A stretch of 35,252 bases of DNA. It comes from Bradyrhizobium semiaridum (GTDB lineage: Bacteria > Pseudomonadota > Alphaproteobacteria > Rhizobiales > Xanthobacteraceae). A model generated the notes under the pieces. That model was given only the letters and a program-made list of their open reading frames with translations. It was not told the origin of the DNA and did no database searches. The first letter of the stretch is position 1, and every line of letters begins with the position of its first letter. Positions 15,544 through 23,454 of this stretch are shown piece after piece. The position numbers and the translations under genes are program-made. The DNA is taken from contig NZ_JAGKJJ010000045.1 of the NCBI RefSeq assembly GCF_020329505.1, positions 1-35,252 of the forward strand, given 5' to 3'.

Positions 15544-16827
15544 ATGGCCGAAGAAGCATTCGCCCTGTCGCCGATTTCCGCCCGCGCGGCCCAGCCGAGC
15601 GAGGAGGACTATGCCGCGATCAGCGAGGCCTTCATGGAGACCTCGCGGGGCCGCTGGTTCCTCGGCGAGTATGCCAAACGCAACCGCAATGCCGATACCC
15701 GCATGGTGCTCGACGCCGTGGCGCGGATCGAGGAAAGCCTTGCCGCGCAGCGCAAGGCCGCCGCGGACGCCTGTCGGGACGAGCAACTGGAACAGGTGCT
15801 GGGCGCCCTGCGCGGCGTCATCGAGTCCGCCCAGGCCTCCGCGCTTGCGGCCCTCGACGGCGTGAGCTTCGAGCAGACGCTGGCGCCGGTGCGCAAGGGC
15901 GTGCGGGTGATTCGGGAAATCTCCTGGCGGCTGCGCGAGATCGGCAATGACGGAAGGATCTGCGACATCATCGATTCGCAGGTCAGCGCGATCGAGGCCG
16001 GTGCCGCCCGGCTCTCGATGGACGAGGCCAAGGGCGTGCTCGATGCCGCCTTCGCGACGCTGACGCGCCGGCTCGCCGAGTTCAATGCGGACGAGGCGGT
16101 CACGGCCGCGGAGCCCGATGTAGCCGAGGCCGCGGTCGCGGAGCCGGCTGCGCCTGCGCCCTCGCCGCCGCCGGCGGCCGCAAGCGCGGCTTCCGATGCC
16201 GTGACGGCCGAGCCGCCACCGGCTCAGGACGCCGCTGAGCCAATGCCTGCGTCCGAATTCGTCGCGCCTGCGGCCGCCGAGGCGGACTTGCCTTCGCCTG
16301 ACGACACTGCGCTGGCCAGAGCCGAGGCAGCGCCGGCGGAAGCCGAAGCCGCCGAGCTCGCCCGCGTCACCGAGAAGGCCGCGGCCGACGCGCAGGACGA
16401 AGCCGTGCTCGACCTGATCGCGGCGGAGATGGGCGCGCCCGATCCGATCGACGAAGAGGCGATTGCCGAGGAGATTCGCGCCGCGAAGGAACTGCGCGTC
16501 GCCGAGGCGATGGCCGCCGAGCCGGACATGGCGGTATCGGCGCCCGAGCCCATGCGGATGCCGGAACCGGTGCACGTCGCCCGGCCTGCGCGCGTCCTGC
16601 AGCCAGTCGGCGCGCCGATGGCCGCCGCGCGGACCGTGGAAGCGCCCGTGAGCCCGCCTGCTTCGCCGGTTCGCGCCGAAGCTGCGCCCGAGCCGAATGC
16701 CGAGATCTCGCTGGGATCGAGCATCATCGCGAGCGGCCTCGTCAAGCGGCCGATCCTCGCGGCCAACGATCCGCTGGCGCCGATCCGCCGCATGAGCCAG
16801 AGCGAGAAGATCGCGTTCTTCTCGTGA
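15544..16827 (+). CDS. Uncharacterised Ala/Pro/Glu-rich protein with conserved helical N-terminus
   Basis: A 427-residue soluble protein that I recognise only as a conserved hypothetical of Bradyrhizobium-like bacteria. Residues 1-180 look structured and helical, with a distinctive stretch ETSRGRWFLGEYAKRNRN followed by TRMVLDAVARIEESL. Residues of about 185-390 are low-complexity Ala/Pro/Glu/Val sequence, probably disordered. The last 15 residues (NDPLAPIRRMSQSEKIAFFS) look conserved again, suggesting a short binding motif. No TM or signal peptide. The ATG at 15544 has GGAGAG nine bases upstream. Such proteins are sometimes labelled CheZ-like, but I see no CheZ catalytic motif and make no functional call. 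Confidence 0.75.
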   Translation: MAEEAFALSPISARAAQPSEEDYAAISEAFMETSRGRWFLGEYAKRNRNADTRMVLDAVARIEESLAAQRKAAADACRDEQLEQVLGALRGVIESAQASALAALDGVSFEQTLAPVRKGVRVIREISWRLREIGNDGRICDIIDSQVSAIEAGAARLSMDEAKGVLDAAFATLTRRLAEFNADEAVTAAEPDVAEAAVAEPAAPAPSPPPAAASAASDAVTAEPPPAQDAAEPMPASEFVAPAAAEADLPSPDDTALARAEAAPAEAEAAELARVTEKAAADAQDEAVLDLIAAEMGAPDPIDEEAIAEEIRAAKELRVAEAMAAEPDMAVSAPEPMRMPEPVHVARPARVLQPVGAPMAAARTVEAPVSPPASPVRAEAAPEPNAEISLGSSIIASGLVKRPILAANDPLAPIRRMSQSEKIAFFS

Positions 16828-16842
16828 TCGCCGCAAACCCAA

Positions 16843-16927
16843 CTCGTCATGCGCGGCTTGACCCGCGCATCCATCAAAGGACACTTGTTGCTTGATGGAT
16901 TGCCGGGTCACGCCCGGCAATGACGAG
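16843..16927. repeat. Nested inverted-repeat element between convergent genes
   Basis: CTCGTCAT at 16843-16850 pairs with ATGACGAG at 16920-16927. Inside, CATCCATCAA and TTGATGGAT form a second stem, and GCGCGG/CCCGCGC and GCCGGG/CCCGGC-type stems flank it. The 85-bp element fits the dispersed Bradyrhizobium intergenic palindromes that occur near gene ends. It sits between the hypothetical gene and the converging dehydratase gene and could terminate both. Confidence 0.65.
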
Positions 16928-16940
16928 ACGCGAATGGAGC

Positions 16941-17930
16941 TCAGGCCACCAGCTTCGCAAACAAGTCGGCATCGACATTGCCGCCCGAGAGCACGATCAC
17001 GACGTTCTTGTCCTTGACGTCGATCCGTCCCGCCAGCAGCGCGGCGAGCCCGATCGCGCCGCCGGGCTCGACCACCAGCTTCAGCTCGCGATAGGCAAAG
17101 GCGACCGCGGCACCGACTTCGTCATCGGTCGCATTGACGCCGGCCGCGAGCAGCTTGCTGTTGATGGCGAAGGTGAGCTCGCCCGGCATCATCGCCATCA
17201 GCGCATCGCAGATGGTGCGCGCGGCGACCGGATGCGCCTCGCGATGCCCGGCCTTCAGCGACAGCGCGTGATCGTCATAGCCCGAAGGCTCGGCGACGAT
17301 CACCTGCGCCTGCGGAAATCTCGTCTTCACCGCGGTGGCGACGCCCGCGATCAGACCGCCGCCGGAGGCCGGCGCAACCACGATGTCGGGGGTGAGCCCG
17401 AGCGCCGCCATGTCCTCGGCGATCTCGCGGCCGGCCGTGCCCTGGCCTGCGATCACGAACGGATCGTCATAGGGCCGCACCAGCGTTGCGCCGCGCTTGC
17501 CGGCGATGCCGTTGGCGATCGCCTCGCGATCGTCGCGGTCGCGATCGTACAGCACGACCTCGGCGCCATAGGATTTGGTGCGCTCGCGCTTTGTCAGCGG
17601 CGAGTCCGCCGGCATCACGATGGTCGCCTGCATGTTGAGGATCTTTGCCGCGGCTGCGACGCCCTGGGCATGATTGCCCGAGGAGAACGCGACCACGCCG
17701 CCGCCGCGCTTGTCCTGCGGGATCGAGGCGAGCTTGTTGAAAGCGCCGCGGAACTTGAACGATCCGGTCCGCTGCAGCATCTCGGGTTTCAGGAAGACCT
17801 TGGTGCCGACCCGTTCGTCGAGGACGGGGAAGGTCAAGAGCGGCGTGCGCACCGCGAACGGCGCGACCACCCTTGCGGCGGCGTCGATGTCCGCGGCAGC
17901 GACGGGTGGATTGAGAGCGGTGTCCGTCAT
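16941..17930 (-). CDS. PLP-dependent threonine/serine dehydratase
   Basis: A 329-residue fold-type II PLP enzyme. Lys59 in TGSFKFRGAF is the Schiff-base lysine, SSGNHAQG (83-90) is the substrate/carboxylate loop, and APASGGGLIAG near 180 is the glycine-rich phosphate-binding loop. It lacks the C-terminal ACT regulatory domain of biosynthetic IlvA, so it resembles catabolic threonine dehydratases, serine racemases and threo-3-hydroxyaspartate dehydratases. The expected reaction is deamination of threonine or serine to a 2-oxo acid. The ATG at 17930 (MTDTALNPP) is the natural start. The glycosyltransferase gene lies upstream in the same direction, 42 bases away. Confidence 0.88.
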   Translation of the reverse strand: MTDTALNPPVAAADIDAAARVVAPFAVRTPLLTFPVLDERVGTKVFLKPEMLQRTGSFKFRGAFNKLASIPQDKRGGGVVAFSSGNHAQGVAAAAKILNMQATIVMPADSPLTKRERTKSYGAEVVLYDRDRDDREAIANGIAGKRGATLVRPYDDPFVIAGQGTAGREIAEDMAALGLTPDIVVAPASGGGLIAGVATAVKTRFPQAQVIVAEPSGYDDHALSLKAGHREAHPVAARTICDALMAMMPGELTFAINSKLLAAGVNATDDEVGAAVAFAYRELKLVVEPGGAIGLAALLAGRIDVKDKNVVIVLSGGNVDADLFAKLVA

Positions 17931-17972
17931 CCGCAATTTGTATCGCGGCGGCGGACGGCCCGGCAAGACGCA

Positions 17973-19064
17973 TTATCTTGGTGTGGGCTGGGTGGCCGGC
18001 AGGGCGGCAAAATGGTGCTTTTCGGCGCCGAACTCGATCGCCTCCCCCTCGCCGTCGGGCGGCACGGGGCGGACATTCATGCAGCGGTCGATGAACACCC
18101 GGGCCGAGGCCTGCCAAGTGTGGAGCGCGGCGAAATCGACGCAGGCCTGCCGCGAGATGCTGAGCGCCTCCAGGCAGGCCTGGCGCAGATCCTCGTCGAG
18201 CACGCCGACCGGCGCGGAGCCGATCACGTCGCTCGGACCGGTGACCGGAAAAGCGGCAACCGGCAGGCCGCTGGCCAGCGCCTCCAGCAGCACCAGGCCG
18301 AACGTGTCGGTCCGGCTCGGGAACACGAACACGTCGGCGGCGGCATAGATCTCGGCCAGTTCCTCGCCATGGCGGGCGCCGAGGAACACCGCCTCGGGAT
18401 ATTTCCGCTCCAGCGCCAGCCGGGCCGGACCGTCGCCGACCACCACCTTGGTGCCCGGCAAATCGAGATCGAGGAACGCCTCGAGATTCTTCTCCACCGC
18501 CACCCGGCCAACGCTGAGATAGACCGGCTGCGGCAGGCAGAGATCGACGTCGCGCGGATGGAACATCGCGGTGTCGACGCCGCGCGACCACAGCACGACG
18601 TTGCGGAAGCCGCGCTGGCGCAGTTCGGCCGCCAGCGCCGGCGTCGCCGCCATCACCGCCTGGCTCGGCCGGTGGAACCAGCGCAGCGCGCGCCAGACCC
18701 AGCCTTCGGGGATCGGCGTTCGCGCCGAGACATATTCGGGGAAGCGGGTGTGGAAGCTGGTGGTGAACGGCAGGCTGCGCTTGCGGCAGTAGCGGCGGAC
18801 CGCAAGCCCGATCGGACCTTCGGTCGCGATGTGGATGCTGTCGGGCTTGGCGACCTCGATCAGGCTGGCGACCTTGGCCTGATCCGGCAGCGCCAGCCGG
18901 AGATCGCGATAGCTCGGCATCGCAAAGGTGCGGAACGAATCCGGCGTCAGGAAACTCACCTCGACGCCGAGCGACTTCGCCGCCTGCGCCATCATGGTCA
19001 GCGTGCGGACAACCCCGTTGACCTGGGGATGCCACGCATCGGTCGCGACCAGGATATGCGTCAT
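17973..19064 (-). CDS. GT4-family glycosyltransferase
   Basis: A 363-residue GT-B glycosyltransferase of the GT4/PimB-MgtA type. The N-terminal THILVATDAWHPQVNGV is the hallmark of the GDP-mannose or UDP-sugar lipid glycosyltransferase group. The donor-site region reads VFVFPSRTDTFGLVLLEALA, where Asp replaces the first Glu of the usual EX7E motif. Acceptor and donor are unknown, but the family mostly glycosylates membrane lipids. Its ATG overlaps the TGA of the upstream metallophosphoesterase as ATGA, so the two are translated as a coupled pair, which supports a joint envelope-lipid role. Confidence 0.87.
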   Translation of the reverse strand: MTHILVATDAWHPQVNGVVRTLTMMAQAAKSLGVEVSFLTPDSFRTFAMPSYRDLRLALPDQAKVASLIEVAKPDSIHIATEGPIGLAVRRYCRKRSLPFTTSFHTRFPEYVSARTPIPEGWVWRALRWFHRPSQAVMAATPALAAELRQRGFRNVVLWSRGVDTAMFHPRDVDLCLPQPVYLSVGRVAVEKNLEAFLDLDLPGTKVVVGDGPARLALERKYPEAVFLGARHGEELAEIYAAADVFVFPSRTDTFGLVLLEALASGLPVAAFPVTGPSDVIGSAPVGVLDEDLRQACLEALSISRQACVDFAALHTWQASARVFIDRCMNVRPVPPDGEGEAIEFGAEKHHFAALPATQPTPR

Positions 19065-19873
19065 GCAGCGCGTGCCGTGACCCGCGGCACCGGCGTCACA
19101 CGGCGCACCGGATCGGTCCAGGTGATGATCTCGAAGCGGCCGTCCTCGTGCTCGGCGAGCGCGGTGCAGCTCTCGACCCAGTCGCCGCAATTCATGTAGC
19201 GGATGCCGTGCTCGTCATGGATCGTCGCGTAGTGGATGTGGCCGCAGATCACGCCGTCGCAGCCGTGGCGGCGCGCCTCGCCGGCCAACGTCGATTCGAA
19301 CGCGCCGATATAGTTCACCGCCTTCTTGACCTTCAGCTTGGCCCATTGCGACAGCGACCAGTACGGCACGCCGAACATCTTGCGGAAGAAGTTGACGAAG
19401 CGGTTCATCTGGATCGCGAAGTCGTAGGCCTTGTCGCCGAGATGGGCGAGCCAGCGCGCGTTCTGCACCACGAGATCGAAGATGTCGCCGTGGATCACGA
19501 GATAGCGCTTGCCGTCGGCGCCGGTGTGGACAGTGTTCTCCACCACATCGATGCCGCCGAAATGCGTGCCGTAATATTTGCGCAGGAACTCGTCGTGGTT
19601 GCCCGGGACGTAGATCACCTTGGCGCCCTTGCGCGCCTTGCGCAGCATCTTCTGCACGAAATCGTTGTGGGTCTGTGGCCAGTACCAGTTCGACTTCAGC
19701 GCCCAGCCGTCGACGATATCGCCTACGAGATAGATCGTGTCGGCATCGTGGGTGCGGAGGAAGTCGAGCAGGCGATCGGCTTGCGAGCCGCGGGCTCCGA
19801 GATGGACATCGGAGATAAACAAAGTGCGAAAGCGCCGCTCGGGGCTTTCTTCACTCGAGGAGTCGCTTCCCAT
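19061..19873 (-). CDS. LpxH-like metallophosphoesterase
   Basis: A 270-residue calcineurin-like phosphoesterase. All metal-binding blocks are present: SDVHLG (20-25), GDIVDGW, GNHDE, HGDIFD and GHIHYA. This order and the long helical insert (FAIQMNRFVNFFRKMFG) resemble UDP-2,3-diacylglucosamine diphosphatase LpxH and its relatives. Alphaproteobacteria usually perform the lipid A step with LpxI, so the substrate may be another diphospholipid. The overlapping glycosyltransferase gene supports a lipid substrate. The ATG at 19873 follows TAGGTG. Upstream lies a 386-base spacer holding repeat elements. Confidence 0.85.
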   Translation of the reverse strand: MGSDSSSEESPERRFRTLFISDVHLGARGSQADRLLDFLRTHDADTIYLVGDIVDGWALKSNWYWPQTHNDFVQKMLRKARKGAKVIYVPGNHDEFLRKYYGTHFGGIDVVENTVHTGADGKRYLVIHGDIFDLVVQNARWLAHLGDKAYDFAIQMNRFVNFFRKMFGVPYWSLSQWAKLKVKKAVNYIGAFESTLAGEARRHGCDGVICGHIHYATIHDEHGIRYMNCGDWVESCTALAEHEDGRFEIITWTDPVRRVTPVPRVTARAA

Positions 19874-20070
19874 GCCGGTGCACCTAACAGATTCCTATGA
19901 CAAGGCGATGACGATCCCCGCGACCCAAGGCCCCACAAACAGTTAACGAGAATCGGTTGCACGCCCCTTCACTGCGGATAACAGCCGCATGCGACAATCT
20001 GGCGACATGGCGGCCCGTCGCTGTGCGGAACATGGCGATGTGTTGCTGATGTAACGCGATGGGACAACAG

Positions 20071-20165
20071 CCACCGTCATTGCTAGCGAAGCGAAGCAAT
20101 CCATCTGTCCGCACACGCGGAGCGATCGATTGCCTCGTCGCTCTCGCTCCTCGCAATGACGGTGG
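20071..20165. repeat. Inverted-repeat element with 13-bp perfect ends
   Basis: CCACCGTCATTGC (20071-20083) is the exact reverse complement of 20153-20165. The interior contains GCGAAGCGAAGCAATC and a second GATTGCCTCGTCGCT half, so it folds on itself more than once. Its right half matches the sequence at about 10040-10075. It lies in the 386-base spacer 19874-20259, between thiD and the upstream region of the metallophosphoesterase, where no gene is visible. Confidence 0.75.
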
Positions 20166-20167
20166 TT

Positions 20168-20250
20168 AGCCCGGATGAGCGGAGCGTCATCCGGGGCCGC
20201 TGCATCAGCGGATGGCCCGGCCCCGGATTGCGCTGCGCTTCATCCGGGCT
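20168..20250. repeat. REP-like multi-stem palindrome
   Basis: AGCCCGGATG (20168-20177) pairs with CATCCGGGCT (20241-20250), and inside it CCGGGGCC pairs with GGCCCCGG. The element starts two bases after the preceding one and ends nine bases before the thiD stop, so it probably acts as the thiD terminator. Confidence 0.75.
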
Positions 20251-20259
20251 ACGGGAGCT

Positions 20260-21057
20260 TCAGTAATACTTGTGGAAATGATGCACAGGGCCGTGGCCGT
20301 GGCCGACGGCGAAGCGATCGGCCTCGGCGATCGCTTGCGTGATCCAGGCCTTGGCGTTGCGCACCGCGGTCTCCATGTCTTCGCCCTTCGCAAGGCCCGC
20401 TGCGATCGCCGACGACAGCGAGCACCCGGTGCCGTGCGTATTCGCCGTCGCGATCCGCGGCGCTGCCAGCGCGATGCTGCGCTCGCCGTCGATCAGATAG
20501 TCGATGCTGTCGGCGCCATGGCCGTGGCCGCCCTTGACCAGCACCGCGCGGCATCCCATCGCCAGCAATCGCTTCCCATGCGCTTCGACATCGGCCTCGC
20601 TCTCCGCGGTCGTCTCGTTCAGCAGCGCCGCCGTCTCCGGCAGGTTCGGCGTGATCAGCGATGCCAGCGGAAACAGCCGGGTCCGGAGCGCATCGACTGC
20701 CTCGGCCGCGAGCAGCCGGTCGCCTGAGGTCGCGACCATCACGGGGTCGAGCACGACATGGCGCGGCGCCCAGCGCGTCAGGCCGTCGGCGATCGCCGCG
20801 ATGGTCTCGGCCTGCGCCACCATGCCGATCTTCACCGCGCCGACCGCAAGGTCGGAGAACACGGCGTCGATCTGCGCGGTGACGAAGTCGGCCGGGACCG
20901 GATGGATGCCGGTGACCCCCTTGGTGTTCTGCGCGGTCAGCGCCGTGATGACGGAAGCGCCGTAGACGCCGCACGCGGCAAAGCTCTTCAGGTCGGCCTG
21001 GATGCCGGCGCCGCCGGAGGAATCCGAGCCGGCAATGGTGAGCGCGACCGGAGTCAT
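20260..21057 (-). CDS. thiD: Hydroxymethylpyrimidine (phosphate) kinase
   Basis: A 265-residue ribokinase-fold enzyme that phosphorylates HMP and HMP-P in thiamine synthesis. The N-terminal TIAGSDSSGGAGIQAD is the ThiD substrate motif. Further in are QNTKGVTGIH, VVLDPVMVATSG, ITPNLPE and VKGGHG, and the catalytic loop NTHGTGCSLSSAIAAGLA is intact with its anion hole GTGC. The ATG at 21057 is chosen over an in-frame TTG four codons upstream. No other thi genes are adjacent and I see no TPP riboswitch upstream, so this copy may serve salvage. Confidence 0.95.
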   Translation of the reverse strand: MTPVALTIAGSDSSGGAGIQADLKSFAACGVYGASVITALTAQNTKGVTGIHPVPADFVTAQIDAVFSDLAVGAVKIGMVAQAETIAAIADGLTRWAPRHVVLDPVMVATSGDRLLAAEAVDALRTRLFPLASLITPNLPETAALLNETTAESEADVEAHGKRLLAMGCRAVLVKGGHGHGADSIDYLIDGERSIALAAPRIATANTHGTGCSLSSAIAAGLAKGEDMETAVRNAKAWITQAIAEADRFAVGHGHGPVHHFHKYY

Positions 21058-21245
21058 GACGGGGCGCAAGGAGTGGGTGGAAACGGGGTCATGGCCTGTC
21101 CTAGCGCGGGAAGCCCATCGGCAGCAAGTTCGGCTGGATTTGCCGTGACTTGGCGCCGCGGTCGAGCGCGCCCCTGACCTCCACTTAGCCTTGCCACGGC
21201 CGTCCGTTTTTGGCCTATTGTCGGCAATTCTCCGGAGACAAAGCG

Positions 21246-21491
21246 ATGGTTCCCTTCTTCGTCCAGATCAAGTGCAAGCTCGGCCAATCCTACACCGTCG
21301 CCAACGCGCTGGCGGAGGCCGAGATCGCATCGGAGATCTATTCCACCGCGGGCAATTACGATCTCCTGGTCAAGTTCTATGTCGACCACGACACCGATAT
21401 CGGCCACTTCATCAATGAGAAGGTTCAGGTGATCCCGGGCATCCAGGACACGCTCACCATCATCACCTTCAAGGCCTTCGGCGGCCGCTAG
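21246..21491 (+). CDS. Stand-alone Lrp/AsnC ligand-binding (RAM) domain protein
   Basis: An 81-residue protein equal to just the effector-binding alpha-beta sandwich of Lrp/AsnC regulators, without the DNA-binding helix-turn-helix. Diagnostic segments are PFFVQIKCKLG, the STAGNYDLLVKFYV strand and PGIQDTLTIITFKAF. Stand-alone RAM proteins form decameric rings that bind amino acids, or pair with full-length regulators. The ATG at 21246 follows CTCCGGAGACA. It is divergent from thiD with a 188-base gap. The ligand is unknown. Confidence 0.87.
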   Translation: MVPFFVQIKCKLGQSYTVANALAEAEIASEIYSTAGNYDLLVKFYVDHDTDIGHFINEKVQVIPGIQDTLTIITFKAFGGR

Positions 21492-21580
21492 CTGCTTCTC
21501 ACCTCTGCCTATGGGCTAAGGTATGCACACATTTCATTTGGGCCGATTTTGCTAAGGGCCGCACGGGAGGTGGCAGGGCT

Positions 21581-21682
21581 CTCTCCCCCCCTTGCGGGGG
21601 AGAGTTGGAGAGAGGGGTAAGCCACAAACACCGTCCGCGCGGCTTACCCCTCTCCCTAACCCTCCCCCGCAAGGGGGGAGGG
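21581..21682. repeat. Long imperfect inverted repeat; terminator-like
   Basis: Arms of about 42 bases (21581-21623 and 21641-21682) pair around a 17-base loop. Each arm has its own CCCCC-TTGC-GGGGG small hairpin, then a GAGAGGGGTAAGCC / GGCTTACCCCTCTC stem. It lies between the converging RAM and cytochrome c genes. The family is a recognisable dispersed element of Bradyrhizobium. It would be a strong bidirectional transcription barrier. Confidence 0.8.
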
Positions 21683-21767
21683 AACCGATCCATTGGTGCC
21701 TTCCTGACTTGTAAGCCGTCGCGCCAGATATGTGCACGCCGTAGGCTTATCGGAGAGCTGCAGCGCT

Positions 21768-22697
21768 CTACGACTCCTTCTCCGGTTTCTTCGGCCGCGG
21801 CGGTCCGTCGACCGGCGGCAGCGATTTGATGTACTCGGCGATCGCGTCGCGATCCTGCGCCGTGAGCTGCGAGGTGTTCTTGATCACGCGCACCATCGCG
21901 CCGCCGGCGCTGTCGCCGTCCGGCGTCTGCCCGCTTTCCAGGAAGTAGGAAATATCCTTCGCGCTCCAGTCCGACATCCGCTTCTGCGTGATGTTGGGCA
22001 CCCAGCCCTCGCCCTCCGGATTCGGGCCGCCGGCAAAGCGCTGCGCCGCGATGATGCCGCCGAGGACATTGCGCGGGCTGTGGCACTCGGCGCAATGGCC
22101 AAAGCTGTTGACGAGATAGTCGCCGCGATTCCACTGCGCCGAACGGCTCGCATCCGCGACCAGCGGCTTGTCGTCCATGAACAGCAGCTTCCAGATGCCG
22201 ATCGTGCGGCGGATGTTGAACGGGAACGGCACATCGTGATCGGGCACCTTGCCGGACACCGCGGGCAAAGTCTTCAGATAGGCGAACAGGTCGCGCACGT
22301 CGCTGATCCTGGCGTGCTGGTACGAGGTATAGGGAAACGCCGGGAAGACATGCGTTCCCGCCGGCGAGGTTCCCTTCATGACGGCGTTGACGAAGTCGGC
22401 CTCGCTCCAGCGGCCGATGCCGTCGTTCGGATCGGGCGAGATGTTCGGCGCATAGAACGTGCCGAACGGCGAGCCGATCGCGAGCCCGCCACCAAGCTTC
22501 AATCGGTCGTCCTGCTTCGGCACCGCATGGCACGAGGAACAGCCGCCCGCGTTGAACATCTCCTGACCGTTGGCGAGATCGGGCTGATGCGCGGGCAGCG
22601 CGCTCGCGGCAATGGTTGCGGGGATGGTCAGCCACCAGAACACGCCGAACCCGGCGATACCGGCCACAATGGCCAGAAGGAGAATTCGTCGCAGCAT
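21768..22697 (-). CDS. Membrane-anchored diheme cytochrome c
   Basis: A 309-residue protein with an N-terminal membrane anchor (residues 4-24, RILLLAIVAGIAGFGVFWWL) and two c-type heme sites, CSSCH at 53-57 and CAECH at 202-206. The arrangement (APNISPDP, FPAFPYTSY after the first heme; VPNITQ, MVRVIKNTSQLTAQD after the second) resembles the cytochrome subunits of membrane alcohol, aldehyde and gluconate dehydrogenases, with two of their usual three hemes. It should pass electrons from a periplasmic dehydrogenase to the respiratory chain. No dehydrogenase partner is adjacent. The C-terminus is a Pro/Lys-rich tail. It is divergent from the CHRD gene. Confidence 0.9.
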   Translation of the reverse strand: MLRRILLLAIVAGIAGFGVFWWLTIPATIAASALPAHQPDLANGQEMFNAGGCSSCHAVPKQDDRLKLGGGLAIGSPFGTFYAPNISPDPNDGIGRWSEADFVNAVMKGTSPAGTHVFPAFPYTSYQHARISDVRDLFAYLKTLPAVSGKVPDHDVPFPFNIRRTIGIWKLLFMDDKPLVADASRSAQWNRGDYLVNSFGHCAECHSPRNVLGGIIAAQRFAGGPNPEGEGWVPNITQKRMSDWSAKDISYFLESGQTPDGDSAGGAMVRVIKNTSQLTAQDRDAIAEYIKSLPPVDGPPRPKKPEKES

Positions 22698-22864
22698 TCA
22701 CTGATCCGTCATTGGGCGCTACACCGCATCAACCAGTATGATCGAAAACCGGCCGCACAAGCTCGCATCAAATTTCGCGCCTTCCTCGATGATCTTGGGA
22801 ATAAACCGGCAAAACCGCTGTTTGAAGACTGAAACCATCCAGTGACATCAAAAGGGAGAGCACC

Positions 22865-23287
22865 ATGACGAACAAGACCTTGCTTGCCACACTGACGCTG
22901 GGCGCCGCGATTGCATTCGCCGGCCCGGCCTTCGCCGAGAAGCTGAAGGCGACGCTGGATGCCAAATCCGAAGTGCCGGCGAATGCCAGCACCGCCACCG
23001 GCACGGCCGACATCGACTACGACGCCGCCACCAAGAAGCTGAGCTGGAAGGTGACCTATACCGGCCTCACCGGCCCCGCCACCGCGGCACATTTCCACGG
23101 GCCTGCCGAGGCCGGCAAGAATGCCGGCGTCGCGGTTGCGATCCCGAATGCGACGTCGAGCCCGGTCGAGGGCAGCGCGACGCTGACCGACGCGCAGGCC
23201 GCCGATCTCCTCGCCGGCAAGTACTACGTCAACATCCACACCGCGGCGAACCCGGGCGGCGAAATCCGCGGCCAGGTCACCAAGTAA
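22865..23287 (+). CDS. Secreted CHRD domain protein
   Basis: A 140-residue exported protein. The signal peptide ends AFA at residue 24. The mature part is one CHRD domain: LDAKSEVPANAS at the start, LSWKVTYTGLTGPATAAHFHGP in the centre and YYVNIHTAANPGGEIRGQV at the end. CHRD domains were named from chordin; in bacteria they are secreted beta-sandwich proteins of unknown role, often with a His pair (HFHGP, 76-80) that could bind metal. The ATG at 22865 has a strong AGGGAGAG ribosome-binding site. Confidence 0.92.
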   Translation: MTNKTLLATLTLGAAIAFAGPAFAEKLKATLDAKSEVPANASTATGTADIDYDAATKKLSWKVTYTGLTGPATAAHFHGPAEAGKNAGVAVAIPNATSSPVEGSATLTDAQAADLLAGKYYVNIHTAANPGGEIRGQVTK

Positions 23288-23365
23288 GCGGCCACGCTGA
23301 CGATGGAGGTCACGCGACGTAGCTCACGCGACCTCATTCCAACAAGAAAAAGTCTGGCACAACGA

Positions 23366-23400
23366 AAAGGGCGGACGCTTCGCGGCGTCCGCCCTTTCTC
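23366..23400. terminator. Bidirectional rho-independent terminator
   Basis: AAAGGGCGGACGC (23366-23378) pairs with GCGTCCGCCCTTT (23385-23397) around TTCGCG. A run before it and T/C run after it suit termination of the CHRD gene from the left and the cytochrome c' gene from the right. Confidence 0.85.
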
Positions 23401-23454
23401 GTTTCCCGATGCCGCGCCACGCAAGGTCGGTCGCGATCCGCGTGCAGAAAAACG

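Noticed and set aside
21058..21245. TPP riboswitch upstream of thiD
   Set aside because: The conserved CTGAGA and ACCTGATCTGGATAATGCCAG-type elements are not found on the thiD strand.
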